From Bacteroidales bacterium (GTDB lineage Bacteria > Bacteroidota > Bacteroidia > Bacteroidales > PUMT01), in assembly GCA_007132365.1 (NCBI GenBank), contig SLOS01000266.1, positions 1 through 7,547 on the forward strand: 7,547 bases of DNA, written 5' to 3'. Shown here in pieces: positions 6,707 to 7,547 of this stretch. Position numbers and translations under genes: made by a program. The notes below the pieces were generated by a model. That model was not told the origin of the DNA, made no database searches, and saw only the letters and a list, made by a program, of their open reading frames with translations. Position 1 is the stretch's first letter, and each line of letters opens with the position of its first letter.

Positions 6707-7233
6707 CAGGCTTTGAGATTGTTAAGCAAATTCTTGACCTTTGGATATGCTATCCTGAACCACACAGTATAATTCCCGGGATTTTTTTCAATATCGGCAG
6801 ATAAATTATCCAGGTCAATGTATTCATAATTTTCTACCTCCTTATGATCAGGAACAGGCTTACTATCAGATAAACCAATAAGGACATGGTCAAATTCATG
6901 TTCTGTCAGCCCGTTATCAAAATCTGCCCTGTATATAAAGGTAAATGACTCACTAAGCTTGCAATTTATGCCCATCTCCTCCTGCAGGCGCCTTGCTGCG
7001 GCATCATAAACAGATTCTCCTGGCCGCGGATGACTGCAACAGGTGTTTGTCCACAATCCCGGTGAATGATACTTGCCGGAAGCTCTTTTCTGCAACAGCA
7101 GCCTGCCTGAGCTGTCCACTACAAAAACAGAAAAAGCCCTGTGCAGAAGGCCTTTCCTGTGGGCTTCCATTTTTTCGGCTGTACCGGTTTCCCGGTCATT
7201 CTCATCTACTAATACTACCTCTTCAAAAGTCAT
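6706..7233 (-). CDS. idi: Isopentenyl-diphosphate delta-isomerase, type 1
   Basis: A complete 175-residue Nudix-fold enzyme, near the length of E. coli Idi (182). It interconverts isopentenyl and dimethylallyl diphosphate, the starter for carotenoid and other isoprenoid chains. Active-site residues match E. coli Idi: metal ligands His25 (EAHRKG), His31 (LLHRAFS), His68 (CCSHP), Glu111 and Glu113 (TEHEFDH), and catalytic Cys66 (equivalent to Cys67) in WTNTCCSHPR. The Nudix helix region is DAAARRLQEEMGI (77-89), and Tyr101 in FIYRAD is also conserved. It begins 8 bp after the crtB stop and precedes the lycopene cyclase, so it belongs to the carotenoid operon and probably increases precursor supply. 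Type 1 Idi is not universal in bacteria; its place here suggests it serves this pathway. Confidence 0.97.
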   Translation of the reverse strand: MTFEEVVLVDENDRETGTAEKMEAHRKGLLHRAFSVFVVDSSGRLLLQKRASGKYHSPGLWTNTCCSHPRPGESVYDAAARRLQEEMGINCKLSESFTFIYRADFDNGLTEHEFDHVLIGLSDSKPVPDHKEVENYEYIDLDNLSADIEKNPGNYTVWFRIAYPKVKNLLNNLKA

Positions 7234-7241
7234 TTAAAAAG

Positions 7242-7547
7242 CTATTTAAATTTAATAAAGGATACAGCAAGTAACCAGTATTTCCTGATATTCGGAATTC
7301 TGATCCTCTTATTAAGCAGGGTTGCTGTTGATGTATTTTTGATTTTATTGAACAAACTGTAATAATATATGTAGGCAATATATACACCTCTTCTGACCGT
7401 GGAAGGCAACTGTTTGATGCCCTCATAGCCATGCCTGAAATCCTTTTCAATATCTTTTTCTATCGTCTGCCTTTCAGCATCATTAAAATTACTGATATCA
7501 ACTCCGGGAAAATAGGTGCGGCCAAGTGTTTTATAATCTGCCCTCAG
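7242..7547 (-). CDS. crtB: Phytoene synthase, C-terminal part only
   Basis: The last 101 residues of a protein that enters from the right edge, ending at a TAG at 7242-7244. The order LRADYKTLGRTYFPG, then DIEKDFRHGYEGIKQLP, then RRGVYIAYIYYYSLFNKI is the C-terminal pattern of bacterial CrtB in the trans-isoprenyl diphosphate synthase (squalene/phytoene synthase) family. This enzyme joins two geranylgeranyl diphosphate molecules to make phytoene, the first step specific to carotenoids. The second aspartate-rich motif lies just upstream and is outside the window, so the catalytic residues cannot be checked. idi starts 8 bp downstream on the same strand. A squalene synthase-like enzyme is an alternative, but the RTYFPG motif and the neighbours favour CrtB. 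Confidence 0.9.
   Translation of the reverse strand: MRADYKTLGRTYFPGVDISNFNDAERQTIEKDIEKDFRHGYEGIKQLPSTVRRGVYIAYIYYYSLFNKIKNTSTATLLNKRIRIPNIRKYWLLAVSFIKFK

Noticed and set aside
7223..7450. Open frame of 75 residues on the minus strand near the right edge.
   Set aside because: A different minus-strand frame in the same place gives a clear phytoene synthase C-terminus and an operon-like junction with idi.
1..7547. Mobile elements, CRISPR arrays, tRNA genes and phage-defence systems.
   Set aside because: No spaced direct repeats, transposase or integrase motifs, or RNA gene signatures were seen on either strand; the genes are metabolic, membrane and tRNA-modification functions.

Overview
The window is chromosomal DNA from a member of the Bacteroidota. 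Four things suggest this. The start codons lack clear Shine-Dalgarno sequences. Matches to the Bacteroidota promoter element TAnnTTTG sit in the divergent gap between purB and nfeD. The small HTH protein with a conserved glycine-rich tail is of a type I associate with this phylum. The carotenoid genes include a fused CrtYcd-type lycopene cyclase, as in many pigmented Bacteroidota. The DNA is moderately AT-rich, and nothing in it looks recently acquired: there is no transposase, integrase, tRNA, rRNA or CRISPR array.

Layout. From 1 to 1790, on the minus strand, purB (adenylosuccinate lyase) is followed 19 bp downstream by the N-terminal part of an MsbA-like ABC exporter that runs off the left edge. 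A 166-bp divergent gap (1791-1956) holds one promoter-like element for each direction. From 1957 to 3704, on the plus strand, lie a long-form NfeD membrane protein with a ClpP-like serine protease domain and a small HTH protein. A strong intrinsic terminator at 3728-3763 follows. Just past it, and still on the plus strand, an HD-domain phosphohydrolase of unknown substrate and tilS (tRNA-Ile lysidine synthetase) form a tight pair (3768-5952). The right third (5930-7547), on the minus strand, is a carotenoid cluster transcribed right to left: crtB (only the 3' end is present), idi, then a fused lycopene cyclase. The cyclase overlaps the 3' end of tilS by 23 bp, tail to tail.

How the genes work together. 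idi supplies dimethylallyl diphosphate, crtB makes phytoene, and the cyclase closes the ends of lycopene. A desaturase (crtI) is needed between these steps and probably lies just beyond the right edge. No hydroxylase lies between idi and the cyclase, so the visible genes point to beta-carotene-type end groups rather than zeaxanthin. The rest is mostly housekeeping: purine synthesis, tRNA modification, membrane quality control and export. I see no clearly new system. The least understood parts are the small HTH protein with its conserved tail, the HD hydrolase beside tilS, and the terminator placed almost on the start codon of the HD gene.
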